Below, piece by piece: positions 28,891 through 29,988 of a stretch of 29,988 bases of DNA (the stretch's first letter is position 1; the number at the start of each line of letters is the position of its first letter). The stretch lies in NCBI GenBank assembly GCA_000697335.1, contig JNEM01014471.1, positions 1 to 29,988 of the forward strand, read 5' to 3'. Made by a program: the position numbers and the translations under genes. This DNA is from Conidiobolus incongruus B7586. Its lineage: Eukaryota > Entomophthoromycota > Entomophthoromycetes > Entomophthorales > Conidiobolaceae. The notes under the pieces were generated by a model, which searched no databases, was not told where the DNA came from, and saw only the letters and a list, made by a program, of their open reading frames with translations.

Positions 28891-29988
28891 TGAATTAATT
28901 GGCTTTTTTAATTATTATTGAATTTTTTGAGAGGGATCAAGTTAAGTTTTTTGTTTTCATTTTTTTAAGTTGTGGGATATAATCTTGGATAAAATCTTTA
29001 TTTTTGAAATGTATTTTGAATATATTCAAATTAACCTGCTTATAAAATAACATTGATTTTATAATATATTGATTTAAATATTTAACTTTAACTACCTTGA
29101 TTTTGGATCATTTTAATGCACTAACATATATATTAGTTTTTGTGATTTTCATTTTAATTTGCTGAGTTTCACTCGATTTGTATAAAAGAAATGAGGTAAA
29201 ATACGAAAATTTATGACTATGAATTATCACTTGTGAATTTGTGACAAATGAATGAATGTTATAATCAAATAACACAATATTTTTTAACTTTAATTTTTTT
29301 AATCAACTTAAAATTTCGTAATTATCATTTGATATTTTATCCAAAGTATTAAAGATGAATTTACTAATTCTATGTAATATTTATAAATTAAGTTGATCAC
29401 ATATTACTATTATTTAGTAAAATGATTATTAATTCTCAATTTTCAATTATTTTATCTTAAATATTCAATATTTCGAATTGTATTTTTTATCAACTAAAAT
29501 GAGATTACTTATTGACAATTAATAATCTCAATTTTCTCACGGCTATTATGACAAAAATTAATATCATATGAATATTGATTACTCTACCTTCTAAAATCCA
29601 ACTTAAAAGTATTATCATTTATTACTGCCGTAGGTAAGGACTTGAGACTCTTAGTGTAATTAATTGTTGGTTTTATTATTTAATATATAAGAATTTACAT
29701 ATCATTTCACAATTGATTATTATAAAAAATTGAATAATACCAATAATTTTAATTTTAATAAAACTTTACTTTTCATTTCCTTTTTGATAAGTAATTATTT
29801 CAGTAATTAATATCTATATGAAAAAATTTTAATATTTATATGACTATTTTTATAACATATTTTTTGAATTTTATATAATAAATTAAATAATCAAAATAAA
29901 AATATTAAAAATAACTAATGATAATTCTATATAATTTATATTTTTTGTTATAATTATTTTACATTTATTCTTATAATATTAATGTTTT
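28891..29988. other. AT-rich intergenic stretch at window end
   Basis: No gene is supported on either strand. The left part is the PET127 promoter. A TATAAAAG string stands near 29180 on the plus strand but no coding frame follows. A slightly less AT-rich patch at about 29580-29670 shows no recognisable content. Confidence 0.5.

Overview
The window looks like nuclear DNA of an AT-rich fungus with working mitochondria. Intergenic DNA is extremely A+T rich, while exons are clearly more balanced. Introns are short (about 45-60 bases), begin GT and usually end TTTAG or ATAG. TAA/TAG/TGA all behave as stops, so the standard code applies. Fungal hallmarks are a Pet127-type mitochondrial protein, an Arg2-type N-acetylglutamate synthase and a Lhs1-type ER chaperone. 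I lean to an early-diverging lineage (AT-rich, intron-bearing, Conidiobolus-like), but that placement is a guess.

Layout: 1-1303 AT-rich desert; 1304-2735 decayed short-chain dehydrogenase/reductase (SDR) copy; 3344-4040 probable LTR-element fossil; 4646-6082 and 8443-9914 two intact eight-exon SDR paralogues. Then MON1 on the minus strand (10037-12229), a divergent promoter, a one-exon PPR-like mitochondrial protein (12870-14651) and a tiny three-exon TOM7 (14982-15244). A 3.4 kb gene-poor stretch (15245-18693) holds an unexplained less AT-rich island, a dead Tc1/mariner transposase and a possible transposon end. It is followed by LHS1/HYOU1 (18694-21186), N-acetylglutamate synthase (22498-24138), coproporphyrinogen III oxidase on the minus strand (24525-25821), a tRNA-like relic (26552-26623) and PET127 on the minus strand (26729-28890). 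The last 1.1 kb shows no gene.

Five of the nine intact or near-intact genes act in mitochondria: PPR-like protein, TOM7, NAGS, coproporphyrinogen oxidase and Pet127. The others serve ER folding (Lhs1), endosome/vacuole maturation (Mon1) and membrane-type SDR chemistry. There is no sign of an operon, gene cluster or defence system. The main new content is corrected gene models (several genes begin in short upstream exons), the TOM7 gene, a one-base frame break in PET127, the decayed tandem SDR copy and several relics. I did not find a convincing undescribed biological system.
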